Origin: Dyadobacter psychrotolerans
GTDB taxonomy: Bacteria > Bacteroidota > Bacteroidia > Cytophagales > Spirosomataceae
Assembly (NCBI RefSeq): GCF_004349265.1
Contig: NZ_SMFL01000002.1
Coordinates: 558,001-622,000, forward strand
Direction of reading: 5' to 3'
DNA length: 64,000 nt
The position numbers and the translations under genes are program-made. Position 1 is the stretch's first letter. Each line of letters starts with the position of its first letter. Below, piece by piece: positions 9,853-19,336 of the stretch. The notes below the pieces were generated by a model. It was given only the letters and a program-made list of their open reading frames with translations, did no database searches and was not told the origin of the DNA.

Positions 9853-10353
9853 CTAAGACCATATTTTTGACAATCCTTTATTTTTTCCCAGCAACGGATC
9901 CGATTCGGGAATTGGAACGGCTGCAATTCTCTGGTCTGCAAAAGGTCTTTCACCTGCTTCACCTTTAAGTACGTCATAAGAATGACCTTCCGGGTAAGCT
10001 CCGGCAACGGCAAAGTCCTCAGAAGAAAAAATATTTTTATGCCCCACACCAGCCGGGATAATGATAATATCTCCCGCGTCAATGGTTATGATTGTTCCAC
10101 TTTCACCACCAAACTGGACAGAAGCACTACCGGCATAGACGCCCAGTACTTCGTGTGTGATGCTGTGGTAATGATGGTAGTTGTAAATTCCGTTTAGCCA
10201 GAAATTAGACCAGTTTTGACCGGCAAATCGTTTTTCCAGCCAAAGTGCACCTTCCTCTTTTCGCGCAGAAAACGCATGCCGATAGATCAGCAGTGGCAAT
10301 TTATTATTCGGAATAATCCCATCATCTTCAAAGTGATGCAATTCGGGAGTCAT
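9853..10353 (-). CDS. Cupin-domain protein
   Basis: Protein of 166 residues containing one conserved beta-barrel. The cupin blocks are HEVLGVYAGSASVQFGG and AGDIIIIPAGVGHKN; the latter His fits a metal ligand, and H of SITHEVLGVY could be another. The C-terminal tail (ERPFADQRIAAVPIPESDP) is typical of a conserved cupin subgroup annotated only as hypothetical. Its ATG overlaps the stop of the amidohydrolase gene (ATGA), so the two are co-translated. Small-molecule binding or isomerase/dioxygenase activity is possible but cannot be read from the sequence. Confidence 0.85.
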   Translation of the reverse strand: MTPELHHFEDDGIIPNNKLPLLIYRHAFSARKEEGALWLEKRFAGQNWSNFWLNGIYNYHHYHSITHEVLGVYAGSASVQFGGESGTIITIDAGDIIIIPAGVGHKNIFSSEDFAVAGAYPEGHSYDVLKGEAGERPFADQRIAAVPIPESDPLLGKNKGLSKIWS

Positions 10354-11705
10354 TTTTTGCTGGTGTTTAAAATTCCTTTACTCACCTCTTTACCATCCTT
10401 CCAGACTGAATGTATTTTTCTGGTATTCTTAATGTTGCTTTCCGGGTTCGCTTCCAAAATAACGAAATCCGCTTTTTTACCAACCACGATCGTTCCAAAA
10501 TCAGCATCAATGCCAAGTGCTTTCGCAGCGTTTGCCGTTCCCGCACGAATCGCCTTAACCGGGCTTATACCTGACTGAACCATCAGTTCCAGATCATAAT
10601 GTTCAGAAAATCCTTGTGGGCGGATTGGGAATGCTCCGGAGTCTGTTCCCAGTGCAACAGTAATTCCTGCATCAGCAATTTTTTTCAGGTTGATCATGGC
10701 AACTTTTGCTGCTTCTTTATTTTTTGTGTACTCAGGAGCATTCCTGATTTTGTCCTGATAAGTTTTATCAGTAATCATTTCCCAAACACCTGGTTCAAGC
10801 GAAGATTTGAAAAAATCATCCTGAATCCAGGCCGGGTTATCGGCATAAATATATGCATAGTGATCGAGTGAAAGCGTAGGAATGTAGATGACATTTTTCG
10901 CTTTCATTTCCTTTAATAATTCATCAGTAACTTCTCTGTCGCGAATGCTGTGTGCCATAACATCCAGACCGGCCTGAGTAAGTGCCAGGGCGTCGTCTAC
11001 ATAAAATAAATGCGCTGCAACCCTGATGTTTCTTTTGTGGGCTTCGCGGATAATTGCCTGATAAATCTCAGGCTTCATTTTCCCGGACTTGGCACCATGA
11101 TCGTCCACCCACATTTTAACTACAGTTGGTTTGTTCAATGCGAGCATTTCAATCATTGCCGGTACTTCATCGGCGGTTTCAGGTCGGAACAGCAGGTTCA
11201 TCCATGATCCGGGAGACGGGTCCGGAGTATTAAAACCATAACCGGCTGAAAAAAGTCGTGCACCGGGCAACAGACCTGCAACAGTTGAGTCACGCAATCC
11301 TGTTTCGAAAAGCATTGGTCTGTCGGTGCCCATCACGAGAACCGAATTAATTCCGTAATCCTGATATTGTTTTAGCTGCCTCAGAACATTACCTCGGGTG
11401 TAGTTTTCCGCATTAGAGGTGTTGCCCTTCAATGTTCCCACATGGGTATGAGCTGAGATGAGAGAGGGCATTACTGTTTTGCCGGATAAGTTGATGGTTG
11501 TGAAGGCGTTCCCGGATATTCCATTTCCAATTTGGGCAATGCGGTCGTTTTTAATAAGAATATCCAGCCCTTGCCGGGATGCTGTGCCGCTTCCGTCGAC
11601 CAGAGTAACATTTTTAAGCAAAATAGGCTTCCGCTGAGCGAAAGAAAAGATGCTATTTAAAATTATGAGTACCAGAGAAAGGGCAGAAATTTTTATACGG
11701 TTCAT
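10350..11705 (-). CDS. Secreted metal-dependent amidohydrolase (imidazolonepropionase-like)
   Basis: Protein of 451 residues starting at ATG 11705, which places a Sec signal peptide (ISALSLVLIILNSIFSFAQ) at the N-terminus. Amidohydrolase metal ligands are recognisable: AHTHVG near residue 86, Lys in VVKMW, His in VAAHLF and MAHSIRD, and Asp in LGTDSG. The C-terminal strand domain ends with VVGKKADFVILEANP, as in prolidase- or imidazolonepropionase-like exported hydrolases. An upstream in-frame ATG (11732) would add nine polar residues before the signal. It is the first gene of a run with the cupin and VOC genes. The substrate is probably a cyclic amide or dipeptide, but this is not certain. 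Confidence 0.88.
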   Translation of the reverse strand: MNRIKISALSLVLIILNSIFSFAQRKPILLKNVTLVDGSGTASRQGLDILIKNDRIAQIGNGISGNAFTTINLSGKTVMPSLISAHTHVGTLKGNTSNAENYTRGNVLRQLKQYQDYGINSVLVMGTDRPMLFETGLRDSTVAGLLPGARLFSAGYGFNTPDPSPGSWMNLLFRPETADEVPAMIEMLALNKPTVVKMWVDDHGAKSGKMKPEIYQAIIREAHKRNIRVAAHLFYVDDALALTQAGLDVMAHSIRDREVTDELLKEMKAKNVIYIPTLSLDHYAYIYADNPAWIQDDFFKSSLEPGVWEMITDKTYQDKIRNAPEYTKNKEAAKVAMINLKKIADAGITVALGTDSGAFPIRPQGFSEHYDLELMVQSGISPVKAIRAGTANAAKALGIDADFGTIVVGKKADFVILEANPESNIKNTRKIHSVWKDGKEVSKGILNTSKK

Positions 11706-12168
11706 TGTTGATTCTTTAATACGGCTCATCAAAAAAACATACCAGCACAGGAATATCCTGTACCTTTAAGATATGTCTTTTTTGTTAAAATATGGCTTTT
11801 TAAGGATAAAAATTTACAATATAAGGAACTGAAAGTATTTTGATTTCAGTCTTAATTTTAATAAAACAAATGCCATATCTTGTAGATAAATATCTGTAAT
11901 TAAATATCACTTAAACTAATAACTATGACAAGATAGAAGGTTTCTGCAATCCAAATTTATTGAATCAACCGGTGTTGAACTTTTATGAGTCTCCTTATTT
12001 AACACCGGCTTAACCTCCGGGTTAAGCTTGCCAAACCTCTCCAACTTTTTAAGGCAAATACTCAACAACTTCTTCAGACCATACCATTCTTAATACTGGG
12101 TTAATGCCTGGTGGCCGGGTATGTTTTAGTTTTACAAAATTTTTTATCTAACAAACTCGATTTTTCGA
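11706..12168. promoter_or_regulatory. Divergent intergenic region with two tandem hairpins
   Basis: 463 bases without a plausible gene between divergently transcribed genes, so it must hold both promoters. Two inverted repeats lie side by side: CCGGTGTT (11969-11976) with AACACCGG (12001-12008), and GCTTAACC (12008-12015) with GGTTAAGC (12020-12027) around a TCCG tetraloop. They share base 12008. They are 140-200 bases upstream of the nuclease gene and could be a 5' leader structure, an operator, or the remnant of a terminator. I see no confident -33/-7 box. Confidence 0.5.
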
Positions 12169-15100
12169 ATGAAACAAAAATTACTTTTTTTATGTGTGGG
12201 ATTGCTTGGATTATGCCATGCACCGATTCAGGTACGAGCTCAAACTGCTGATCATGTGGTGATCAGTGAAGTTTATGGTGGGGGTGGAAATGGTGGTGCT
12301 CCGTTCAAAAATGATTTTATAGAACTATACAATCCAACGTCAACAGCAATTAGTCTAAATAATTGGTCTGTACAATTCACAAGTGCTGCTGGTACCAGTT
12401 GGGCCCCGGTTGCATTGTCTGGTGAAATTAAGGCGAAAGGGTATTACCTTATTCAACAGGCCGCTGGTGCCGGAACAACGATGGCATCACTTCCTACGCC
12501 CGATGCGACGGGAACGAGTATGATGGGTGCAGGTTCAGGAAAAGTCATTCTTTGCCAATGCACAGCCGCTTTATCCGGAGCCAAACCAACGGGAACGACT
12601 ATTATTGACTTTGTAGGGTATGGTTCCACGGTTTCCTATGAGGGAACGGGACCTACTGGTACGCCTGCCAACGCCACTTCGGTAGAAAGAAAAGTGAGTG
12701 CTACCTCAACTGCGGCATTATTAGGCCCATCAGGAAGCGATTATCTGAAAGGAAATGGGTGGGATAGTAACGACAATGGTCAGGATTTTGTAGTTCAGAC
12801 AGCAGTAAATCCACAGAATTCGACTTCGAACAGAGAACCGTCAGACGGATTATTTTCCGGATCCGCTGCTCTGGACTTTGCCAATCAATATGTAAACCTG
12901 AATTCTGGAGTCAAACCATTGATATTAACATACAATAATTTGACCAACGAGGATGTAACGATAAGCACAGCATCACCTTTTTCTATATCGAAAACGGCAG
13001 CGGGGGCTTTTGGTACTTCCTTGACCTTTACACAATCAGAGCTGCCAACAACATCGACTAATTTCACAGTTTATGTAGTTGTAAATCCTTCTGCAATCGG
13101 TGCGGTAAATGGCTTATTAAGTTTTAGTGGTGGTGGTTCAACACCAGGATCAGTTACGCTTTCAGCAAATGGTGTTACCGCGTTCCCAACTACAAAAATT
13201 AGTGCGATTCAGGGAACAGGATCTATGGCAACGTCCGGAAGTTTTACGGTAGAAGCCATTGTAACCGGAGTTTATGGCACTCTAGACCCGCCAGGTTTTT
13301 ACATTCAGGAAGAAGATGCAGACTGGGACGGAGACTTAAATACATCCGAAGGGATATTTGTATCGCAGGCAAATCCAACAGTTGCAATTGGTGATAAAGT
13401 TTTGGTTACTGGTACCGTCGATGAGAGCAATACTTCCCCCTCTTTCAACCAGGCGGCGATAATAGCTCCTGCCATTTCAATCATTTCGTCCGGAAATCCA
13501 GCACCTTCATTTTCGTCAATCGATAATGCAAACTATTCTATTGCTGCTGCGGAGAAATATGAAGCTATGCGCGTGCAATTTACTTCTGATCTTGTGGTAT
13601 CGGATAATTTTTCTCTGGCACAGTATGGTGAATTGGGACTTTCTATGTCAGGAAGTGTTTACACTGCCACACAAATTGTGGATCCAAATGATAATCCGGA
13701 AACAGGAACCAATTTTGAAACAAGTCCGGGAAATTCAAACGCAGCCGCGGTAACAGCATATGAAACGGCTAATGCCAACAAGGTTATCGTCTTGGACGAC
13801 GGTTCAGGATTGTCAAATCCTTCACCGACTCCTTACTTAGATCCCGTTTTGAAAACAATCCGGATCAATAGCTCCATTTCTTCTCTAAAAGGAATTATGG
13901 GCTACGGCTTCCTGAAGTATCGTATTCAGCCATTACCAGGTGGGGATGCTCCGGTAGTTGTTAGTGCACCTCGTCCGACAGTGCCGACATTTACAAATGC
14001 CACCATCAAACTGGCAAGTTTTAATGTGCTTAATTATTTCAATGGAAACGGATCGGGTGGAGGTTTTCCAACTTCAAGAGGAGCAACTACGGCCGCGGCT
14101 TTTGCAATTCAGCGTAGTAAGATCATCGAAGCCATTTCTCAAATCAATGCGGATGTTGTTGGATTGCTGGAAATTGAGAATGATGGTGTAGGAACACTAT
14201 CTGCAATTCAGGATTTGGTTAATGGTCTTAATGCTAAAATGGGTGCGAATACCTATTCAATTGTAAAGGATGGTTCATCAATCCAGACCGGCAATACCGA
14301 CGAAATCAAATGCGCAATTATTTACAAGAATGCAACCATTTTCCCCGAAGGCGCAGCGGCTTTAACCGGGGTTACGGGACAACGTCCGTTTCTGGCACAA
14401 ACTTTCACTACCACTGCCAGTGAAAAGTTCAATTTTATAGTAAATCACTTTAAGTCAAAAGGAAGTGGAGGCACGGGTGCTGATGCAGATAATGGCGACG
14501 GTCAGGGTTTTTACAATGCAACCCGTAAAGCTCAGGCATCTGCACTTGTTACTTTTATAAATGCACTGGTAACAACCAGCGGATCTGACCGTATAGTAAG
14601 TGTCGGTGACTACAATGCCTATTTTGAAGAGGATCCACTGGATCTGTTGCGTGCAAGCGGACTTGTCGTAGCCAGTACCTCAACAGCACATTCCTACCTT
14701 TTCAACGGAGCGCTGGGTTCATTAGACCACGCGGTCATTTCATCCTCTATGACTGATAAAGTGGCAGTGCAAAAGTGGAATATCAATTCTAATGAGCCTA
14801 CACTTTTACAATATACCAACACTACCTACACGGATGCATCAAGCCCATTCCGTTCATCAGACCACGATCCGATATTAATCGGCGTAAATTTCTCCGGTGC
14901 TCTTCCAGTAAACCTGATTTCTTTCACCGCCAAAGAAGTGAACAAACAGATACAGCTGAATTGGAAAACGGCTTCTGAAATCAATAACAGTCACTTTACT
15001 GTGCAACGTTCTGCGGATGCGGTATCATTTGAAGATCTTGCGGTTATCGATGGTGCAGGAAATACCAGTACGGTAAAAACTTATAGTTTTCTGGATGCGG

Positions 15101-15459
15101 CGCCTTTGGAAGGTTTGTCTTACTACCGTCTGAAACAATTGGATCTGGATGGAACAACGACCAATTCAAGAGTTGTTACCGTTAAACTGAATGGCGAAGC
15201 TGACCGCGAACTTACTGTTTATCCTAATCCGGTTACAGATCATGTGACGCTGAAACTTGCAGGAAGAATGGCAACCGCAAAAAGTTTGAAGTATGAAATC
15301 CTAAGCCAGGATGGCGTCAAGCTTCTTTCAGGCAAAGGTTCGTTATCTGAAATCAATAAAAGCGCTGACCGCGCGCTGCCGAACATCAAATCAGGAATTT
15401 ACCTGATCCGTATATCAGGAGCTGATGAAACGCATGTGTTCAGGTTTGTGAAACAATAA
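12169..15459 (+). CDS. Secreted ExeM/NucH-like nuclease with lamin-tail domain and T9SS sorting domain
   Basis: Protein of 1096 residues with a signal peptide ending near QVRAQ. Order of parts: a lamin-tail domain (about residues 28-170, HVVISEVYGGGGNGG, FIELYNPTS); a beta-sandwich region with an ASPASH-like repeat (about 225-335); an OB-fold-like nuclease-associated domain (FPTTKISAIQGTG, about 340-600); an endonuclease/exonuclease/phosphatase domain (KLASFNVLNYF, LLEIENDG, VGDYNAYFEEDP, SSDHDPILIG, about 610-915); and a final Por-type sorting domain (LTVYPNPVTDHV to the end). This matches extracellular nucleases that recover phosphate and nucleotides from DNA, exported and anchored by the type IX system. 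It stands alone between a hairpin-rich leader and a bidirectional terminator. Confidence 0.9.
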   Translation: MKQKLLFLCVGLLGLCHAPIQVRAQTADHVVISEVYGGGGNGGAPFKNDFIELYNPTSTAISLNNWSVQFTSAAGTSWAPVALSGEIKAKGYYLIQQAAGAGTTMASLPTPDATGTSMMGAGSGKVILCQCTAALSGAKPTGTTIIDFVGYGSTVSYEGTGPTGTPANATSVERKVSATSTAALLGPSGSDYLKGNGWDSNDNGQDFVVQTAVNPQNSTSNREPSDGLFSGSAALDFANQYVNLNSGVKPLILTYNNLTNEDVTISTASPFSISKTAAGAFGTSLTFTQSELPTTSTNFTVYVVVNPSAIGAVNGLLSFSGGGSTPGSVTLSANGVTAFPTTKISAIQGTGSMATSGSFTVEAIVTGVYGTLDPPGFYIQEEDADWDGDLNTSEGIFVSQANPTVAIGDKVLVTGTVDESNTSPSFNQAAIIAPAISIISSGNPAPSFSSIDNANYSIAAAEKYEAMRVQFTSDLVVSDNFSLAQYGELGLSMSGSVYTATQIVDPNDNPETGTNFETSPGNSNAAAVTAYETANANKVIVLDDGSGLSNPSPTPYLDPVLKTIRINSSISSLKGIMGYGFLKYRIQPLPGGDAPVVVSAPRPTVPTFTNATIKLASFNVLNYFNGNGSGGGFPTSRGATTAAAFAIQRSKIIEAISQINADVVGLLEIENDGVGTLSAIQDLVNGLNAKMGANTYSIVKDGSSIQTGNTDEIKCAIIYKNATIFPEGAAALTGVTGQRPFLAQTFTTTASEKFNFIVNHFKSKGSGGTGADADNGDGQGFYNATRKAQASALVTFINALVTTSGSDRIVSVGDYNAYFEEDPLDLLRASGLVVASTSTAHSYLFNGALGSLDHAVISSSMTDKVAVQKWNINSNEPTLLQYTNTTYTDASSPFRSSDHDPILIGVNFSGALPVNLISFTAKEVNKQIQLNWKTASEINNSHFTVQRSADAVSFEDLAVIDGAGNTSTVKTYSFLDAAPLEGLSYYRLKQLDLDGTTTNSRVVTVKLNGEADRELTVYPNPVTDHVTLKLAGRMATAKSLKYEILSQDGVKLLSGKGSLSEINKSADRALPNIKSGIYLIRISGADETHVFRFVKQ

Positions 15460-15475
15460 TTCTACATAAAAAAGA

Positions 15476-15517
15476 AAAAGCCGTGATTTTCAGTTTTATC
15501 TGATTGTCACGGCTTTT
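15476..15517. terminator. Bidirectional intrinsic terminator
   Basis: A perfect 11-base-pair stem, AAAAGCCGTGA (15476-15486) with TCACGGCTTTT (15507-15517), around a 20-base loop. T-rich tracts follow on both strands. It lies between the convergent nuclease and ribF genes and should end both transcripts. Confidence 0.85.
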
Positions 15518-15533
15518 ATTTTTACAAAATATG

Positions 15534-16469
15534 CTATTCTGTTTTAGAAAAAAAAGCCAGAGCCTCTTCTCTATCCAGTTTGATTCGCGCCATTAAAGAT
15601 GGCAGTCCGTCAAATTTTTGTTCGGGACGCAGGTAATGCAGCAATTCCAGTTGAAGTTCTTCTCCGTATATTTCCTTATCAAAATCAAACAAATGCGCTT
15701 CAATCGTTTTGGAAGTACCATCTACGGTCGGTCTGACACCAATGTTGAGCATTCCTTTAAATGTTTCATCCTTATAAGTTGCCTTTATAACGTAAACCCC
15801 GTTCTGCGGAATTAGTTTGTAGGATTCATCCGGATGAACGTTGGCCGTTGGAAAACCTATTGTCCTGCCAAGCTGTTTTCCTTTAACCACCGTCCCTGAA
15901 ATGTTATATTGCCTGCCCAGCAGTTCATTCGCCTCGTGAATTTGCCCAGTCACCAACGCCTTACGAATACGGGAAGAGCTGATTGCCATATCTTCAATAT
16001 CCTGACGCGGGATTTCTTCCACCTCAAAGCCATACTGCGAACAGTTTTGTTTTAAAAATTCAAAACTTCCTTCCCGGTTTTTTCCGAAACGGTGGTCATA
16101 GCCGATCACCAGTTTTTTTGTGCCAATTTTATCTACCAGTATTTGATGGATAAAATCTTCGGAAGACAATTCCGAGAAAGACCTTGTGAAGGGAATAATG
16201 GCAAGATGATCTATACCAAGCTGGGCAAAAAGTTCTATCTTTTCCTCAATCGTAGAAAGTAGCTGTAATGACTGGCTGTCTTCGGAAACAACGGTTCGCG
16301 GATGAGGCCAAAAAGTTAGTACAACTGTTTCTCCGCCTGAAAGTTGGCTGATCTCCCTGAGCCGGGAAAGTATTTTTTTATGTCCGATGTGTACCCCATC
16401 AAAAGTTCCGCTGGTTACAACGGCAAAATCTAATTTTTCAAAGGCATCCAGACTATGGTAGATATTCAT
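15534..16469 (-). CDS. ribF: Bifunctional riboflavin kinase / FAD synthetase
   Basis: Makes FMN from riboflavin and then FAD. Of the 311 residues, the N-terminal half is the adenylyltransferase domain (TSGTFDGVHIGHKKIL nucleotide-binding motif, HRFGKNREG, ISSSRIRKAL) and the C-terminal half the riboflavin kinase domain (GRTIGFPTANVHP, NGVYVI, LNIGVRPT, EAHLFDFDKEIYG). Length and order are those of normal bacterial RibF. The ATG overlaps the truB stop codon (ATGA), so the two are coupled; truB-ribF is a common bacterial pair. Confidence 0.97.
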   Translation of the reverse strand: MNIYHSLDAFEKLDFAVVTSGTFDGVHIGHKKILSRLREISQLSGGETVVLTFWPHPRTVVSEDSQSLQLLSTIEEKIELFAQLGIDHLAIIPFTRSFSELSSEDFIHQILVDKIGTKKLVIGYDHRFGKNREGSFEFLKQNCSQYGFEVEEIPRQDIEDMAISSSRIRKALVTGQIHEANELLGRQYNISGTVVKGKQLGRTIGFPTANVHPDESYKLIPQNGVYVIKATYKDETFKGMLNIGVRPTVDGTSKTIEAHLFDFDKEIYGEELQLELLHYLRPEQKFDGLPSLMARIKLDREEALAFFSKTE

Positions 16470-17167
16470 TCCTCAACAGGTAACTTCAATTCAATCCTTT
16501 TCTGATAAATGAAATCGGTAAGCTCCCAGGCATTGCTCAGTTCAAATGAACCGATCCGTGTCCTGCACAGCGCGCTCAGGTAAGCACCACTTTGTGCCAG
16601 CTGACCAAAATCACGTACAATACTACGAATATATGTTCCTTTTGAACAAACAATCTTAAAATCAATTGATGGGAAATTGGAAGAATCTATTTCGAAAAGT
16701 GAAATTTCTACGGTTCTTTTTTTGATCTCAGCAGTTTCTCCGCGACGGGCTTTTTTATAAAGCCGCTCACCGTCAACCTTCACCGCTGAATAAATAGGAG
16801 GGATCTGCTCAATTTGTCCCAGAAACTGTTGTCTTGTTTTTTCCAGAATTTCAGCGTTAATGTGATCGACGGGAAATTCAGCGTCAAATTCTGTTTCCAA
16901 ATCAATTGAAGGCGTGGTTTTGCCAAGAACAAATGTTCCGGTATACTCTTTTTCCTGAGCCTGATAAGAATCGATTTGCTTCGTTTTCTTGCCGGTACAC
17001 AAAATAAGTAGACCGGTTGCCAGCGGATCGAGCGTACCGGCGTGACCGATTTTACTAAACTTACAGCCTCTTTTGAGTTTGTTGGCAACATCAAAAGAAG
17101 TCCATCGTAAGGGTTTGTTAATCAAAATGACTTCGCCTTCGTCCGGAATAATTGTTTCGTTATTCAA
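16466..17167 (-). CDS. truB: tRNA pseudouridine(55) synthase
   Basis: Converts U55 of the tRNA T-loop to pseudouridine. The 233 residues carry LINKPLRWTSFDVANKL, the catalytic motif GHAGTLDPLATGLL with the nucleophile Asp, the substrate loop PPIYSAVKVDGERLYKKAR, and CSKGTYIRSIVRDFG. The start appears to be TTG at 17165-17167; no in-frame ATG or GTG is found in the short upstream stretch that would fit. It is short at the C-terminus, as usual in Bacteroidota, without a full PUA domain. Overlaps ribF by four bases. Confidence 0.96.
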   Translation of the reverse strand: MNNETIIPDEGEVILINKPLRWTSFDVANKLKRGCKFSKIGHAGTLDPLATGLLILCTGKKTKQIDSYQAQEKEYTGTFVLGKTTPSIDLETEFDAEFPVDHINAEILEKTRQQFLGQIEQIPPIYSAVKVDGERLYKKARRGETAEIKKRTVEISLFEIDSSNFPSIDFKIVCSKGTYIRSIVRDFGQLAQSGAYLSALCRTRIGSFELSNAWELTDFIYQKRIELKLPVEE

Positions 17168-17240
17168 ATTTATAATTTTGATAAATGAATCAGAAGCTGA
17201 TTATTCAGCAACAGTCCAAATTTATTTTAAAGAAAAAGAT

Positions 17241-17268
17241 AAACCACAGAACGCGGGCTCTGTGGTTT
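17241..17268 (-). terminator. Intrinsic terminator downstream of uppP
   Basis: A 10-base-pair perfect stem AAACCACAGA (17241-17250) / TCTGTGGTTT (17259-17268) with an 8-base loop. On the minus strand it is followed by ATCTTTTTCTTT, so it should end the ftsX-DUF3098-uppP transcript about 35 bases after uppP. truB and ribF must then have their own promoter in the roughly 75 bases left. Confidence 0.75.
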
Positions 17269-17300
17269 GAATTCGTATTAAATTCTATTTATAAGGTCGG

Positions 17301-18080
17301 TCAGACGATGTCCAGCTTGTAACCGGATGCCAGCAAACCCAGCAGTACCAATCCCAGAATAATTCTGTAATAACCGAAAACCTTAAACCCGTATTTTGTA
17401 AGGAAACTTATAAAGAACCGGATTGCAAGCATGGCAACAACAAACGCAACCAGATTTCCCAGCAACAATATCTTAATGTCTTCCGACTGAATTGTATCGT
17501 AAGTCTTAAGTAATTTATAACCTCCTGCTGCTGCCATTGTTGGCACGGCAAGAAAGAAGGAAAATTCAGCAGCCTGTTTACGCGACAAACCCTGAAGCAT
17601 GCCTCCAATAATGGTGGATGCCGAACGGGAAACACCCGGGATCATCGCAATACACTGAAAAAAGCCGATTTTCAAAGCATCAAAGTAAGAAATTTCTCTG
17701 TCGCCAGTTGTGTCGTTTGCAATGCGATCGATAAAAACAAGAATAATACCACCTACTAAAAGTGAAATGGCAACAACCACAACATTTTCCAGCATGGCGT
17801 CAATCAAGTCGTTGAGTAAAAATCCAAGGACAGCCGCCGGAAGAAACGCAACGAATAATTTGAAATAAAAATCTGTGGACTGAAAAAAGCGCTTCCAGTA
17901 AAGCACAACAACTGAAAGGATAGCACCGAACTGTATATTTACGGTGAACATTTTGGTAAACTCCAGATGACTGATCCCCATGAACGAGGAAGCGATAATC
18001 ATGTGGCCGGTAGAAGATACTGGTAAAAACTCTGTTATGCCTTCAACGATCGCTAAAATAATGGCCTGCCAAATACTCAT
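17301..18080 (-). CDS. uppP: Undecaprenyl-diphosphatase (BacA/UppP)
   Basis: Polytopic membrane phosphatase of 259 residues that recycles undecaprenyl diphosphate to the monophosphate carrier used for peptidoglycan and surface polysaccharides. Family blocks: the N-terminal [22 protein letters not shown] (part of it seen as [15 protein letters not shown], with the catalytic Glu region) and [17 protein letters not shown] with the conserved Arg. Normal length is about 260-280. The ATG overlaps the DUF3098 stop (ATGA). It serves the same lipid carrier as the transferase encoded at 2.3-3.5 kb. Confidence 0.97.
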   Translation of the reverse strand: MSIWQAIILAIVEGITEFLPVSSTGHMIIASSFMGISHLEFTKMFTVNIQFGAILSVVVLYWKRFFQSTDFYFKLFVAFLPAAVLGFLLNDLIDAMLENVVVVAISLLVGGIILVFIDRIANDTTGDREISYFDALKIGFFQCIAMIPGVSRSASTIIGGMLQGLSRKQAAEFSFFLAVPTMAAAGGYKLLKTYDTIQSEDIKILLLGNLVAFVVAMLAIRFFISFLTKYGFKVFGYYRIILGLVLLGLLASGYKLDIV

Positions 18081-18292
18081 GAATTAGCCGGTTTACGGAA
18101 GATAGCCCAAAATTCAATCACAAAACCGACCACAACGATCAGCGGTCCAACAGTTAAACCCAGGGTGCCAAAGCCGAATTCTTCGGTATCGAAGGTCATA
18201 ATTAAAAATCCTCCCAAAATGACTGCAAGACCAATCAGCATGGTCACATAGTTGGTGGTCGTAAACGGAAGGTTGTTCCTGTTGTTATTCAT
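18077..18292 (-). CDS. DUF3098 family small membrane protein
   Basis: 71 residues with two transmembrane helices ([15 protein letters not shown] and [21 protein letters not shown]). It matches the small Bacteroidota membrane protein that usually lies between ftsX and uppP. Function unknown; the conserved position suggests a role in cell-envelope or division processes. It overlaps uppP by four bases and follows ftsX by 29 bases. Confidence 0.85.
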   Translation of the reverse strand: MNNNRNNLPFTTTNYVTMLIGLAVILGGFLIMTFDTEEFGFGTLGLTVGPLIVVVGFVIEFWAIFRKPANS

Positions 18293-18321
18293 ATTTTTTG
18301 TGTTAAATTCTGATTTATGAC

Positions 18322-19200
18322 TTAATAAAGATCGTCAAGTGCCATACGAAGGTAGCGCGCAAGAGACTGATAGGTACTAGCAATGCCAATCGCAATTCCC
18401 AGTATTACTACTATACCAACGAGTATCGCTATTTTATTATATTCCTGCAAAACAGCCAATCCTTCTACATTCCTGACTGCCACCTGCTGTAATGCAATTA
18501 ATAACCCTCCGGCTACAATGCCCCCGGTAAGTCCCTGAATAGCACCTCTGAGAATGTAGGGTTTTTGTATAAATCCGTTTGTAGCACCCACCAGCTGCAT
18601 ACTGCGAATCAGGAAACGCTGCGAATAAATGGCAAGTTTGATCGTATTGTTAACAAGCAATACAATGATAATGAGCATGATCAAAGCAAAACTAGCCAGG
18701 ACAGCGTAAATTTTGGTTACATTGCGATTGATGTTGTCAGCAAGATCTTCCTGATAAACAACTTCATAAACGCCTTTAATGCCTTCAATATCTTTTTTAA
18801 TAAGTTGCAGTTTTGATTCTTCAAAGTAATCTTCACCAATTTTTACCCGATAGCTGTCACGTAAAGGGTTTTGACCGAGGAAAGTTGAAAAATCTTCCTT
18901 TGTTCCTTCTATAAATTCTTTTGCTGCTTCCTCTTTTGACACGAATGAAATAGGAGCAACCTCAGAAGTTACCAAAACATAAGGCTTTGTTTTGAATAAA
19001 TTCAATATAGAATCCTGGCCTGCCTTGGAAGCTTCTTTGTCGAGGAAAACCCTCACCTCTATGTTCTGACGAATGATCGAAACCAGTTTTTTGGATTGAA
19101 TTACCAACAGCCCGCAAAAGCCAATTAAGAATAATGCAGCCGTAAGACTCATTACAATCATTGCATTTGGATAACTACCGATCTTCTTTTTTTTAGGCAT
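18322..19200 (-). CDS. ftsX: Cell division protein FtsX (ABC transporter permease)
   Basis: 292 residues: a cytoplasmic N-terminus rich in Lys, a first helix (AMIVMSLTAALFLIGFCGLLVI), a periplasmic domain of about 140 residues (IEVRVFLDKEAS, VVYQEDLADNIN), then three more helices. This is the FtsX topology. With the ATPase FtsE it controls peptidoglycan hydrolases at the septum. ftsE is not adjacent here, which is common in Bacteroidota. First gene of the ftsX - DUF3098 - uppP unit. Confidence 0.94.
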   Translation of the reverse strand: MPKKKKIGSYPNAMIVMSLTAALFLIGFCGLLVIQSKKLVSIIRQNIEVRVFLDKEASKAGQDSILNLFKTKPYVLVTSEVAPISFVSKEEAAKEFIEGTKEDFSTFLGQNPLRDSYRVKIGEDYFEESKLQLIKKDIEGIKGVYEVVYQEDLADNINRNVTKIYAVLASFALIMLIIIVLLVNNTIKLAIYSQRFLIRSMQLVGATNGFIQKPYILRGAIQGLTGGIVAGGLLIALQQVAVRNVEGLAVLQEYNKIAILVGIVVILGIAIGIASTYQSLARYLRMALDDLY

Positions 19201-19336
19201 AGCGCGTAAGATTTCGCTTTTTCCGGTCTTTAACTTTTCGTTTTTCGGACCAGCAATGGCAAAAATAAGGATTTATATTAAAAAGAGGCCGATTTAAGGC
19301 AATGCTTAACGATTTTTAACTTTATGAAAGCGGCGT

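Noticed and set aside
13526..14191. Extra frames inside the secreted nuclease gene
   Set aside because: They overlap a much longer convincing gene in another frame and have no family character, so they are shadows.
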